Source: Asterias amurensis
Lineage: Eukaryota; Echinodermata; Asteroidea; Forcipulatida; Asteriidae
DNA: 64,000 bases
Assembly (NCBI RefSeq): GCF_032118995.1
Contig: NC_092650.1
Span: forward strand, 25,182,001 to 25,246,000
Direction of reading: 5' to 3'
The notes under the pieces were generated by a model. It saw nothing but the letters and a program-made list of their open reading frames with translations. It did no database searches and had not been told where the DNA came from. Numbering within the stretch: the stretch's first letter is position 1; the number at the start of each line of letters is the position of its first letter. The position numbers were made by a program, and so were the translations under genes. Positions 15,001 through 25,764 of the stretch are shown here, piece by piece.

Positions 15001-18000
15001 CAGCTCAAGTTAATTTGTCTCATTCAACCGATTTTCTTCTTCTTTGCTTCTCGTATGTAGATGGTCCTCACCAGCGACCTCCCCACGCTCACCACCATCA
15101 TCATCATCACCATCACCACCAGCAGCTTACTCACCCCTCCTCCCAGCAACATCAGCATCACCCAGGAGCCCAGAGGGGTCCGACCTTGTCATCCAGCCAC
15201 CGTGACGACCAAGGACCGATCTCACTCGTCAAGAAGGCCGAGAGTGACGACAGATGGCATTCCAAACACTCTAAAGACAACGCCAACAATGAGGGGCAGT
15301 ACAGACACGGCAGGAATTCACAGGTAAAATTGTCCAGAATAGACAGCCTCATTGATAACAGTTATAATGACAACAGCAACAACATTAACCAGTTTTTGTA
15401 TTGCACTTTTCACACCTCAAAGCATCTCAAAGCACTTCCAACATTATTACCCCTGGTCACTGGGCAAATTAATTCATTCCTTAAACAATCTCAGCTCCCT
15501 TGGGAGTATATAGCCTGTGCAACAGCATAAAAATATGCGCTACTAAGCTAAATCAATTACAAGAACTGTCTCTGCCCTCACAGGTCCCATTTACCCCTGG
15601 GTGGACAGAAGCAACGCTCGGCCACGATACCCTCATACTTCCCACGCATACAAAGAGTTTTTTTAAGTCACTTGGCTGAGGTCGAAGGACTAAGTCAATT
15701 TTTCTTTGTTCAATCTTGAAATATAATAAATCTTATCTGTGGTGTTTTTTGCAGGCAATGTCGCATGAAAACCACATCGCTCACTTATCGGAGAAGGAGC
15801 GTAAAACCTCCTTACACCAAGAGAGGGAGCTGAGGCTACAACAGGATAGAAACAATGCCGAGAGGTGAGTTGATGTTTACTCCATGTCCCAAATGAATGG
15901 TTTAAGCTATGGCTAAGCCAAGGCTAGATAAAGGAAATTCCTATTCTTCAACATTGTCATTGCAGTTAAGAGCGACAGCTGTAGCCAGAGTCGCTAGGCT
16001 TTTTAATATACCACTATCAACATGTCTCCATCTTGGTCTTCTTTTCATTAACAACTTTTTTTTTCTTTCTATGCACTGCAAACTAAATTTCTGAAACTTT
16101 CTTATGCAGGCATGAAAAGGAGCGCAGTCTCATAAGAGAACAGCGTAACCAGATCAGTAGAGGGGACCATCACCATAGCAACAGACCACCCCCTCTAGTG
16201 TCCCCAGTACGACCAACTCAGGAGGACATTTACCGCCATAAACTTTTTAACAACCATCGGCCTGTGAGCCAGGACCATGCCATTCCGTCGCAATACGAAT
16301 ACGAGCGACTCAACAATGTGGACAGGATATTACTGAACGATACTAAATCGTCGGGGTCACAGCCCTCTGCTCCGGCGCCAACGGCAGCGACAACATCCAG
16401 CACCGCTGACAAAGCTTGGTATGAGCAGCAGCGCGCCATCATGAGTAACCGTGTACAGAGTCCGCATGCCAACAGCAACCACACGAGGGAGTTTAACCGC
16501 GAGGCGCGTATCCTCACCAACAGCCACGGACCGCCGGCTCCTGCTACCCCCGGCAAAGTGCTGCATCTGAGTCAGTATGACTACGATCGGCCGCACGCCG
16601 AGTCAAACTATCACCATCTGCAGGAGTTTTTCCGTAACCAGCAGGTGCATGAGTTGCACAACCACAGCGGGGACCAACCAAGGGTGCAATTAAACGAAAC
16701 CGGGGAACCAGTGGTTTCAAAACTGGACCTAGAGGGCCGGAAGAGGATTGAGACTCGAGCGAACGGTATTTACATCTCCAGTGAGAGTGAGACGGATAGT
16801 GAAGAAGAGACGGTCATTAAGAGAGAGCGATATCGTAAGAGAATGCATCGAATCGTCAACAAGTCTTGTCTGACGTTGGACAAGTCGGAGAAGAAGACCA
16901 ACTTTTTTGAGGTCATGGGACTGGTGACCCACGGGAAGAAAGAAGGTACATTCCCTCAGCTTTCATTCTAAACGAATATACTATTTGTTGCATCATTGTA
17001 ACTGCTTTTATTATTATATTTCTGAATGAAATCAAAATACCTACAAAAGTGTCTAGCACTGTATTACGTGTTATTTGTGTTACCATCCAAAAGAGTAACA
17101 AACGAAAGGCAATGTATCCTTCAGTATGTTCGGGCCAACTCTTTGGAACCAATTACCACAGCCCGAAAGGTCCTCACCAACAGTTGGTGCTTTCAAGCCA
17201 TTCTCAAAATCTATTTATTCTAGTGTGTTGTAATTCCTTGTGTTGTTTGGTTTGTTTGTGTAGCGCAATGATTTCAGTTGCGCTGTATAAGAGCTGTGAT
17301 TATTCATATATTCTTTTTCCTCCCCCAGAATTGAATAACGAGAAGAGACGGAAGCGGCGGATATGGCTGAAGGAGGATCAGCCACCGTCCAAGATTAGCA
17401 GACCGGCATCCGAACCTTCAAGTCTGCTGCCCCCACAGGCCAATCTCAGCCAGGAGGACTTCCAACGAGAGCTGGACTATCCGCATAAATGTAGATTTCT
17501 ACGTGGCCTTGGGCTCGACGTGGTCGGACGGGATAAGAGGAAAGGTCAGTTAAATGCACTTAGGCAGACTTGAGTTGTTTCTCAAACACTTCTTGAGCCT
17601 TCAAATTGTCTTGAGAAAGGTTAAACAATCAAGGGGGGAAGAAATTGTCTACATTGTGTCTCAACATGTTGTTATCATTATTATTAATGTTATTTAATCC
17701 TTTTTGTAAAAAGGGAGTTTTTCGGGGCACATTCCAGGCGTGAAAGAACATTCTTGTAGGCAATTCAGTTGAACTCCCGAATGTTCTGCTGGCTCACAAG
17801 CCTGTATACTTCGTTTTTACAACAGGAAGGGCACCAAGGCATTTTCTCCTCGGTAAAGGGCACCCTATAAGGAAATTGTAAATTTCAAGGGCACCAAGGC
17901 ACGCCTGGAGGCAAAGTATTAAAGCCTCAGCTCAGGACATTGCGCTGAACTAGGGGAACCAATATACCATTCTATATCCGTTGGCAATGTGAACATTCCA

Positions 18001-21000
18001 ACGGAGTGTTCCTGCGATCCAACTGACCAGTCCATGTGCGCCAAGTAAACTTTTCAAACGCAAACTTTTGTTTTGCAGAGATCGAGAAGGCAAGAGTTTC
18101 TGTCGAGGGTAATAGAATCAGACGGGCCAAGAGACTTGAAGCGGCTCGTAAAGTCATCAAAGGAGATTCTGAGACAGCGGTGGCTGGGTCGGAGACGGCA
18201 GAAACGCCAGCAGCTTCTCAAAACTCAGGTAAGGATTTGTTACAGTTTATTTTCTTTGACATTGTGGCATGTTGTGGTCGAATGGCTATGATGACCAGAT
18301 TCTGACTCTGGAGTTTCTGATCAGCAGAGTGTGCATTCTAATCCCTTGACATTTGAATTCCGGAACCATGCACCATATGAACAAGTAGGTCAGCCCTTGT
18401 GCCCTTTTTCCCCGACCCTTTTCCAAAGACCAAGTGTCATGCCTGATATTAATATATGATTTTGTGTGCATTTTGGTTTATTTAGGTAATGACTTGAAAG
18501 TAGAAAACTTGGAAGCTAACCAATGCAAATCAGCTGTGGGAGAGACTTTCCCAAATCATTTGGCCGCATCATCTCCAGGACAACAACAATCCCATGTACA
18601 AAATGACAGGACATTATCCAGTAGCGGGAGCATTCTGCCTCAGCAAACATCCCCGGAGAAAATGGTACCACCCTCTAAGGGTAGGCCTATATGTGACAAG
18701 GACATCAAACAGGAACCGCTCACTGTGAATGAGAGGGGAGACCTGCCCCACTGTAAGAGTACCTCGGAATCACAGGGTGGTGGGATCTTGCCCTATTCGA
18801 CAGCCGCCTTGCTTTCGTCGCGTGTAGGCAAACCGTCCCAGTTTGAAGGGTTTGCCCAAGAGTTTCACCAGTCTGTCTTGCGGACGACACAGGAGTCTAT
18901 GGCCCACCAACGAGTCGGCACCAGCTCGCAGAACAACTCTGCTCAGACGGAGACGACACGACGCGACAGGCTTGTTAGCCTGACAAACAATGAGGGCGCT
19001 GTTCCTCGAAGTAATGCTGCAGTGTGCTCTAAGGGACAATTCCAATGGCCAGGGGTAGAGACCGTGATGGACTCTTTTCAGAGATACACTAGAGGTAGAT
19101 TCATTTCTACTTTTTGTTAAAAGTGTTTATATATTGTGATAACAACTGTTAATTTTTTACTTTAAACTGTTGACAGTTTATAAACAACAATTCCCTTAGG
19201 ATGAAAGTATAAATAAATAGTAAACTTTTGGGTACAACCACGTAAATCTCTTTTGTAGGAGTGTTGGCTCTAAAAAGAGCCGGTGTGGTCTCCATGATTC
19301 GAACACTCTGCTCGTCTTCAGAGCCAACGCTCCCACAAAAGAGATTTACATATTGGATTTACACAAGTTGACTATTTATTTATAGTTTCTCCCTACACCA
19401 CACCTTCCAAACCATAATAATCATTCCCTGCGTACTCTCCCCCAATAATTATTTGTCATGCTACTTCGAGTATACTCAACTGAACTGAAAGACATATCAG
19501 ATTTTTTATTTTTTCACAAAGAAACCACACAATGAGTTATTGGTCAATTTTAAAATGCAAGACCACAGCCGTTGATTTCACAAAACTCTTCCTAACCTTA
19601 GACTAATCATAGGACTTAGGACGATCCCAACCCTGCAATGTAGCATGCAGACCTTAAGATAAATCCTAACTCGTCCTAATTTGAGATAAGACGAGTCCTA
19701 ACTGTTTGTGAAATCGACCCCAGGGCTTGTCCGGTCACGATTTCATTGGCCCTGTGCTATAACAACTTCATGGCTCTGCTTACCGTACAAAGAATCGGCG
19801 GTTGTAGAAGCATCGAATTCTGTGCTTACGTGTTAGCTGGGAACTTCGGTCCGTACTTTACGTCACTAGGCATTCTTTGCTTACCCAGCTAGTGGTGAAA
19901 TTTGGCACTTGCCGTGCAAGCCTAGAATGATGATCCTAAGCGTGGAATTCGGTGTTATAAAGCGAAGCCATGAAATTGGGTCTTGCTATGGGTCTTAGTG
20001 TCAATTTGGAGCTCTGATCATTGTTTCATTATGAGTAAGAGCTTGGTTTCTTTCTTGGTTATAACAGAGCAAGAACTAGAGAAGAGTGTGTTACTAGATC
20101 AGCAAGGAAGACTGAGGTTATGCAATGGAGAGTTAAGCAGTACAGCTGATCAGCTCAGACTCAAGATGGCTGTAAGTATTAACACATAAATTCATTAACC
20201 TTTCTCAGAAACTTTGCTTTATCACCAAGAATAGCACTTCGGACCAATGCTGACGTCATTTTTGCTTAAAGGAACATTACAGAATTGGTTTTGCTAGCAA
20301 AAATGTTGCTGGCAGTGTAAGCACTTTATGTATATACATAAAGTCCGAGATCGATCTGCCATCTGGGTCATGAGAGAATAGTGAAAAACCGATTACAAAT
20401 TTTGCATTGCATCGATGTTAAAACAAAAATGAATAAAACGCTCTCTGAGCGATAAACTCCAATTGCGAAAATAGATTATTTATTTCTCATAAAATATGAC
20501 ATTTCAGACAGAAATATTTCAAGGGATGTTTTCTACTACTATCATCATTAGACCGTGCTGGTTTATGTAAATCTGTGATCTTCACGATTTTTGTTTCTTA
20601 CCAATTCTGTAAAGTTCCTTTAGGATTTGGGTACTTTTTCAAAATGTCAAAAGATTTACATTAAACTTACAGGGGTTGAAGATAATGGTAGTGGAAAGTT
20701 TCCCTTCAAATATTACTTACTGAGGTGCTGTAGTTTTTGAGAAATGAGTAGAACAATGTCATGAAAACACGTTTTTGTAAATGCTTAAAATAATTTTGGT
20801 CTCATGAGACCACAATTATTTTCATGACATTGTTTTACTCATTTCCCAAAAACTACACCACCTCAGCATGTAATATCTTCAGGGAAACTTTCTACTATCA
20901 TTATCTTCAAACTGTGTAAGTTTAGTGTAAATATGTGGACATTGTGTTTTTTTGTCCTACAAAAAGTACATACACCCTTTAAGATACAATAAAAAGTTAC

Positions 21001-21523
21001 GCAACCATGTAAAGTCACAAAGTAAAAGGACATTATGTTCTACTTATGGAACATTTGTTTAACCATATTCACTTCATAACTAACGTTCCTGTAACCAAAA
21101 TTTCAAGGCAAGGTGTCCCTTGCTTTACACCATCCAAAGTGCCAAACCTAATTTATCATGTTCCAAGTTACATGCAGGCCATTGCCTTTGTTGCCCCTGG
21201 TCTTGGCCTTCATGGTGCACCTTGAAAAGTTTGATAGATTTAAAGATTTTACAAATATGGAAGTGCCCTTTGCAAAATGAAAATTGCCTTGCCCTCTCAA
21301 AGAATTCCTGGCTTGAATTCATCGCGTCTTTTTGTATTTTTTCTTGCCCTCTCAAAGATGCAATTCCAGGGTTGAAATTCATCGTATCTTTTTGTACTTT
21401 TGTTCTTCCCCGGTACCCATGCAGGACATGATGGAGAGGAAACACACGATGCAACGTGAACAAGAGGCGTACCTCAGGGATCTTCACCATCTACAGAAAT
21501 ACATACACGACATGAGAAAGTAA
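61..21523 (+). CDS. GSE1: Genetic suppressor element 1 (GSE1), 5'-partial, 13 coding exons
   Basis: Visible coding exons, all with AG/GT borders and compatible phases: 61-245, 969-1105, 2140-2367, 12954-13178, 14028-14200, 15061-15323, 15755-15864, 16110-16945, 17329-17544, 18079-18228, 18486-19094, 20068-20171, 21425-21523 (TAA). They give about 1110 residues; human GSE1 is about 1217, so only a short N-terminus is missing. Family landmarks I recognise: STPPVVTIAPT (exon 1), SIWRSK (exon 2), a Pro-rich stretch ending in PYPFHQAFIGPP (exon 3), a charged Gln/Arg/Glu coiled coil (exons 5-7), the conserved FFEVMGLVTHGKKE...EKRRKRR segment across exons 8-9 (the DUF3736 area as I recall), WPGVETVMDSFQRY (exon 11) and a C-terminal coiled coil. 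Exon 6 has a ten-histidine run. Exon 2 uses a weak donor (GTTGGA). The vertebrate protein is nuclear and associates with the LSD1-CoREST-HDAC corepressor; the same role here is inferred. Confidence 0.9.
470..653. mobile_element. Palindromic MITE, 'GGGCCCAATTTCATAGAGCTGCT' family, copy 1
   Basis: Left end GGGCCCTATTTCGTAGAGCT and right end AGCTCTATGAAATTGAGCCC are inverted repeats. At least eight further copies or pieces lie in this window. Confidence 0.65.
2822..3045 (+). mobile_element. tRNA-derived SINE, copy a
   Basis: Carries an A-box-like TAGTCTAGTTGG (2885-2896) and B-box-like GGTTTGAATCC (2929-2939) at tRNA spacing, followed by a unique body with ACACATCGGTGTATGGGTAA. Same body recurs in reverse orientation at 12724, 13191, 23897, 24153, 39974 and 51853, so it is a SINE rather than a tRNA gene. 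Confidence 0.75.
3702..4452. mobile_element. hAT-like non-autonomous element (outer member of a nest)
   Basis: Terminal inverted repeats TAAGCTTGGGCG (left) and CGCCCAAGCTTA (right) bound an AT-rich body full of CGATATATCG palindromes. Flanking octamers ACGTGTAC (3694-3701) and ACGTACAC (4453-4460) match 6 of 8, consistent with the 8-bp target duplication of hAT elements. No coding capacity. A second element is inserted in it. Confidence 0.65.
3944..4321. mobile_element. TTAA-flanked palindromic MITE nested in the hAT-like element
   Basis: Ends AGCCATTGGACCCTTTCGGT and ACCGAAAGGGTCCAATGGCT are perfect inverted repeats, each bordered by TTAA. Non-coding. A TTAA duplication is typical of piggyBac or Kolobok superfamilies. 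Confidence 0.75.
4653..4770. mobile_element. Small palindromic MITE, 'TTTCACAAAGAGTTAGGAC' family
   Basis: About 118 bp, almost a perfect hairpin: GATTTCACAAAGAGTTAGGA at the left and TCCTAACTCTTTGTGAAATC at the right, with internal TTAGGAC repeats. Related copies are at 19568-19723, 26561-26731, 36454-36630 and 44881-45026. Confidence 0.75.
5587..5626. repeat. C-rich simple repeat
   Basis: Nearly pure poly-C with three A interruptions, followed by an A-run; low-complexity tract in the GSE1 intron. Confidence 0.8.
5823..6008. mobile_element. Palindromic MITE, 'GGTTCATACTTCCTGCGAATG' family
   Basis: Left GGTTCATACTTCATGCGAAT and right TTCGCACTCGCAGGAAGTAT/GAACC form an inverted pair. Related copies are at 49488-49652 and 53218-53362. 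Confidence 0.65.
10636..10949. mobile_element. TTAA-MITE 'GGCAGTGGACAC' family, left-truncated
   Basis: Shares AAATTTGAGCTCAATTGGTC, the GAGGTCTCGAAATCAAATTC core and the right end AGTGTCCACTGCC with copies at 39455, 51215, 52184 and 56551. Confidence 0.7.
12724..12905 (-). mobile_element. tRNA-derived SINE, copy b (5'-truncated)
   Basis: Reverse-strand copy of the SINE body with B box (GGGATTCGAACCC on plus strand), ending 48 bp before GSE1 exon 4. Confidence 0.7.
13191..13375 (-). mobile_element. tRNA-derived SINE, copy c
   Basis: Starts 12 bp after GSE1 exon 4 on the reverse strand; shows the tail, central body and B box. Exon 4 is thus flanked on both sides by copies in the same orientation. 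Confidence 0.7.
13683..13828. mobile_element. Short inverted-repeat element inserted in a SINE-like sequence
   Basis: TAGACC(T)ATCCGACG at the left and GGATTGGTCTA at the right, flanked by TA. A related reverse-oriented copy is at about 48805-48958 (GCGCCCTCTATT core shared). The surrounding sequence (13608-13990) resembles the SINE-like tail at 43420-43720. Confidence 0.5.
14938..15005 (+). mobile_element. tRNA-like SINE head
   Basis: GTGGCTTGTGCATAAAG (A-box-like) and GTGGTTCGAGTCCGG (B-box-like) just before GSE1 exon 6. The same head, better preserved, is at 29105-29200. Confidence 0.5.
19208..19384. mobile_element. Inverted-repeat element with hammerhead-like core, copy in GSE1 intron 11
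   Basis: Arms of about 60 bp share AAATCTCTTTTGT and GAGTGTTGGCTCT. On the minus strand the loop reads CTGAAGA, a hairpin CGAGCAGAGTGTTCG, then AATC. A related piece is at 3047-3160 (CTCTGCTCGTCTT). Confidence 0.5.
19568..19723. mobile_element. Small palindromic MITE, 'TTTCACAAAGAGTTAGGAC' family
   Basis: Ends GATTTCACAAAACTCTTCCT and CTAACTGTTTGTGAAATCGA with TTAGGAC-type repeats between them. Confidence 0.65.
20266..20623. mobile_element. TTAA-MITE 'AGGAACATTACAGAATTGG' family
   Basis: Left TTAA then AGGAACATTACAGAATTGG; right CCAATTCTGTAAAGTTCCT then TTAG. Non-coding, in GSE1's last intron. Confidence 0.7.
20620..20992. mobile_element. Near-perfect long palindrome abutting the previous element
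   Basis: Ends GATTTGGGTACTTTTT and AAAAAGTACATACACCCT with TTAG/TTAA borders. Arms of over 120 bp share CATTGTTTTACTCATTTC and AAAACTACA in inverse; the centre is GTCTCATGAGAC. Confidence 0.75.
21425..21523 (+). CDS. GSE1: GSE1 terminal exon: C-terminal coiled coil
   Basis: The last exon encodes 32 residues beginning DMMERKHTMQREQEAYLRDL and ending in DMRK followed by TAA at 21521-21523. It is heptad-like and basic, as in the end of vertebrate GSE1. It sits 1.25 kb after exon 12; that intron is filled by two abutting palindromic elements. An ATTAAA at 21722-21727 is a possible but unproven poly(A) signal. Confidence 0.85.
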   Translation, partial: DMMERKHTMQREQEAYLRDLHHLQKYIHDMRK

Positions 21524-22636
21524 CACTTATCCATGGTACGGGGCCATCATCATAGCAAGCACACACTACAAAAGAAAATGCAAACTTAAAAAAAAAAAAT
21601 TATTTATAATCACGGGGCCATTTTGAAAATGACTGTAAATATTTGATAAGTCTTTTATGAACTATTTGTCCAGTTTTCTTTTATCTGTTTTTGATTTATT
21701 TATTGTTATTCGTGGAATAACATTAAATTATGACGCTGTGCATAGATTGTGTTTGTATTGATTTATACTTGTTAAATTTGACATTTGGAGTTTTTGTTTT
21801 GTTTTTGTTAATTTCATTTTTTTTTTATAGACATGTCCACGCAACAAGCGACTAACAGTACTCTGTATAATTTAGGATACACCCATAATTGTTGCCACTT
21901 TCTAGGGTTGTAACCTGATTTTAAAGATTTTGAGGTCAGAATTTTGTGTACATTTTCCTTTTTTGTTTGTTTTCAACACACAAAAACTTTGGTATTTTAT
22001 TGGAGGAAGAAGTGCAATTTGGGGATCTATATATTCAACCCTATAATTAATTTAAAATGCAAGTTGACTTGAAATCATGTGTTGAAAATAATGTTATGCA
22101 GTGTCGTGTTGCTTTACACACACACAAAAAAAAGGTGAAATTTCTTACTCGTAATTTGTCTATTTATTGTAATATCATTACTGCGTTTTCAAAGTTGTCC
22201 CTTTATCTGAATTTCCTTCGATTAAAATCTCCACAACGAACCCAACTGGTAAAGCAGATTGTTTTGTATCAAAGCACTACAAAAGAGTTGAGCTGCTAAC
22301 TTAGAGTGACTACCTGGACTAGGCTAGATTGGTAAGCTAAAAATGATGCTTAGTACAGAAATATTTTGTTTACCAGAAACCAGTCACACGCCAAATTGCC
22401 ACAAAATTTGGGAAAAACTACTGAAAAACGTTTCACAATCTGGAGCAAATGTCCTCAAAGGTTAACTTCAGTTAGCGGTTGAACTGTCATTTACATCGCA
22501 CTCTATTGTGTCATGTGACTCTAGACCACCTGACCTTATACATGATGTTTTATTGACATTATGTCCGTGCAATAATGCAATAATGTTACATACACAACGT
22601 TGTAACAGTTAAGAAACCCTGCAAGTTTGGAGAGCA

Positions 22637-22880
22637 GGGGCCAATTTCATAGAGCTGCTTAAGCAAAAAATTGCTTAAGCACGAAAATAGCTTGCTTATT
22701 TTACACATGTTACTGGCCAAAATTTCATGCCATATACATTGCTTATGACTAGTATTTAGCTGTTGCTTACTTAGCATAACAATTGAGTGGAGTCTTGGCC
22801 GGTATTCTGATTTTACTAAGCAATAAATTTTTCGCTTAAGCAAATAGTTGTGCTTAAGCAGCTCTATGAAATTGGGCCCT
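22637..22880. mobile_element. Palindromic MITE, GGGCCC family
   Basis: GGGGCCAATTTCATAGAGCT at the left and AGCTCTATGAAATTGGGCCC at the right; internal TTGCTTAAGC repeats. Confidence 0.75.
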
Positions 22881-23079
22881 GATTAAAACCATTTTTTGTT
22901 AACCCTGTGTGGCCAATGCACACATGCTTTCATAAGGGAATGATCTAAAATTGTTCCCTTAATTAGGCCCCCAAAACAATTGCTTTAATACACACAGAAC
23001 TTGCACAGTCTAGTTTGCATGTTGCTGAAAAGCAAAAACTCATATCTGAACAGCAAATTGTGTTGTGGGATAACTGCTC

Positions 23080-23240
23080 TATTTTCCGATACCTTCATGT
23101 TCCAACACCCCTGTGTTCCAATAACCCATCGTGAAAACATGCTAAGGTAAGGGTGAGGATGAGGATTAGGGTTCGGGTTAGGACTAGGTACATACATTTT
23201 TAGCGGTGTTGGAACTTCAGGGTATCGGAACGTAGGGCTG
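23080..23240. repeat. Dispersed 'GTTCCGATACC' repeat with telomere-like stretch
   Basis: GGATTAGGGTTCGGGTTAGG sits between sequences about TTCCAACACCCCTGTGTTCC and GGTATCGGAACGTAGGG. I have seen such sequences as dispersed repeats in marine invertebrates. Confidence 0.45.
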
Positions 23241-23719
23241 TAACCAAGTAGTGATGTGCGCACCACAAAATTGTACACCATTTGGTGATATTCTTCGCAC
23301 TGATGTACATTGAATTAGTGATGAAAAGATCTTCACATTTAGACTAATTTTTTGCACTGACGAACTTACTCTTTTTTTGTGTTATTATTACACGGGAGGA
23401 TTTCTTTCAAAGTCATAACAACATTGCAGGGCTTGTTTCAAACATCTGTGAGTTGCGTTTTGATGAAGATGATGATTGGCTGTGTTTAAAGTGGCAACTT
23501 GGCTGTGTTTAAATCGGCGACTATGGCTGTTGCTCTATGCTTCAAGCCACAGCAGAAGATACATCATCATAATCATCAAACATGTATGCTTTCACAATTA
23601 TTTGTTTTGGGAAGGTATCTTAAAAGAATGAAGAAATGTTCTTGGTCACTTTAATTTGTTAAAAAGTCTGACTTCAAATACATTGTAATGTACATGTAGG
23701 CAGTTCTGGATTGTTTTCC

Positions 23720-24336
23720 AGGGGCTAATTTCATAGTGCTGCATAACAGTAAGCAGAAAAAAAATTGCTTAAGCATACAGGTTTTTCACAGGTTTAGGAA
23801 GACAATATGGCCAGCTTGGGGGTTAACCATGAATTTACATTGTTACGTCATTCATTTTCATACAGAAATTAAAAACTGAAAGGTTAGCATGCCTTTATAA
23901 TAGATGTTAAATTTGCATCGGGGATAAAGAATATTAATTTTGGTTTTTACCCATACACCGATATGTGTTAGCACTGTATACTCAGTACTTCCAGAGTCCT
24001 GTGAAAAAATATCACAGGCATGTTACTCGGGTGGGATTCGAACCCACGACCCTTGCAATTCTAGAGCAGTGTCTTACCAACTATACTACCGAGGTTGCCC
24101 GGCAGCTAGAGGCAGTTCGAATCCTATGTTTTGGCAGCGGGTACCGCAATGATATAATAGATGTTAAATTTGCATCGGGGATAAAGAATATTAATTTTGG
24201 TTTTTACCCATACACCGATGTGTGTTAGCACTGTATACTCATGCCTTTAGGTGCTTATAGTTAGCTGTCCTATGAAATAGAAAGTGCATAGTAAGCACAT
24301 AAGTGACTGTTAAGCAGCTCTATGAAATTGGGCCCA
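23720..24336. mobile_element. 'AATTTCATAG' palindromic MITE split by two SINE copies
   Basis: The left arm (GGGGCTAATTTCATAGTGCT) and right arm (AGCAGCTCTATGAAATTGGG) belong to one element of the GGGCCC family; the interior is occupied by a full SINE (23897-24155) and a second partial SINE tail (24153-24243), both on the minus strand. Confidence 0.7.
23897..24155 (-). mobile_element. tRNA-derived SINE, full-length copy d
   Basis: The longest copy, reading on the minus strand from GCGGTACCCGCTGCC through a tRNA-like head (GGTAGTATAGTTGG and GGTTCGAATCC) to a tail ending TTAACATCTATTAT. It is followed directly by another partial tail of the same family. Confidence 0.75.
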
Positions 24337-25599
24337 GGTCATAAATGGTTTTAGTTATGAACTTAGACATGGTGTGGATAAGCCATGTCCAACTTGGACA
24401 GTATTCTTACCTAGTCTTTATGAGGGAGGGTATTTATGTATTTTTTTTTTTCAATACAAACTGAGACATATATCATTCTTCGGAAGCCGTTTGTTTTCTG
24501 CTGTTATTTATTTTCCACAAAGATTTCTTTATTTGTGAATTAGACAATAAACATATTTATTGCTCTGAAATATTTAAGACTATTAATTAACAAAAAAAGG
24601 ATAAATGTATGTCTTTTTTTGAAAAGAATTGACAGTAACTTAAAATGACAACCAGGATGTGTGTATAAAGTGGAAATATGAATGTCATTTATACAGATAG
24701 CTTTACGATTACCGTACCTCATCATCTTTACTGCGCTGTGGCTGTTGTAGTCAGACACCCTGATCGTGAATGCAACAAAGTAGTTTTGATACTGAAAAGG
24801 GGGCCAGTCTGTTCTTTTCCCTCTTGCTTCGGTTTGGTTTCATTGGCCTTATCTCAAACCTCGGCTTAGGCTCCTACCCCGGCTTGGGAATGGTCCCATT
24901 ATCAGTTTTAGGGTGTTTCCAACATGCTGGAGACCGAGTCTAAGCTAAGGTTTGGAAAACCCCATGGATTCATAATAAAAGGAAAATGGCTGCGCAACGC
25001 TGTAAGAGACTATTTTAAATTCAATTATATACGTATCACCTAGTTTGCACAGTACTGACATTATGTAGATTTATATACTTTTCAATTGAAATCAGTAGGA
25101 AAATATGATCAGATAAAACTGGGCAGGGCATGGATCTTTATGAAGACAAATTGATACTTATTTAGATTTTGTCAAAAAGAATTCCTGAATTTGTAATTTT
25201 TATTTGTGTTTCCCCTTTGCCTTTAAAGGAGGTGAATTTGTTGACACGTGGAAGAAAGACACCAACCATGTTTTTTTCTTGATTCTAGGTTTCTATTTGA
25301 GGTGATTAAGAGAGTCTGGAAACAACTAAGCTAGAACATCCTGTACATTCAGGGAATTTCATCTCCAAATCAACAGAAGACAAAAGATTTTTCATTATAA
25401 AAAAAACCCACAAAAACCTCCTTGAATCTATCAGTAACTTGATTCAAAACCCCCTGCCCAGCTCTGTCTGATTTTGCATGAACACAAAACTGGAAAATGT
25501 ATATTGATCAACATGATCATAGTAGGCCTGTTGAACATTGAGTAATGAACTCTCTCCCAGTTACTGCATGCGCACACCCTCCATGCCAGATCTATGGCC

Positions 25600-25764
25600 A
25601 GCGCATTTTCATTTGTTGGATATTGCTTGTTACTGGTAATCAGCTGTTGTTTTCTTATCCTGAAAACTGTGTAAATTTGGTTGGTAATCCTGTTTTTATC
25701 AAGGCAAAAATTTCATGCTAAGCAAATTTTTGTGCTAAGCAGCTCTATGAAATTGGGCCCAGGG
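25600..25764. mobile_element. Palindromic MITE, GGGCCC family, left-truncated
   Basis: Right arm AGCTCTATGAAATTGGGCCC intact, preceded by ATTTCATGCTAAGCAAATTT and GGTTGGTAATCCTG as in the copy at 28476. Confidence 0.65.

Noticed and set aside
15324..15530. Extension of GSE1 exon 6 past its donor
   Set aside because: The frame stays open by chance; the GTAAAA donor at 15324 joins in phase to exon 7, and the extension has no family resemblance.
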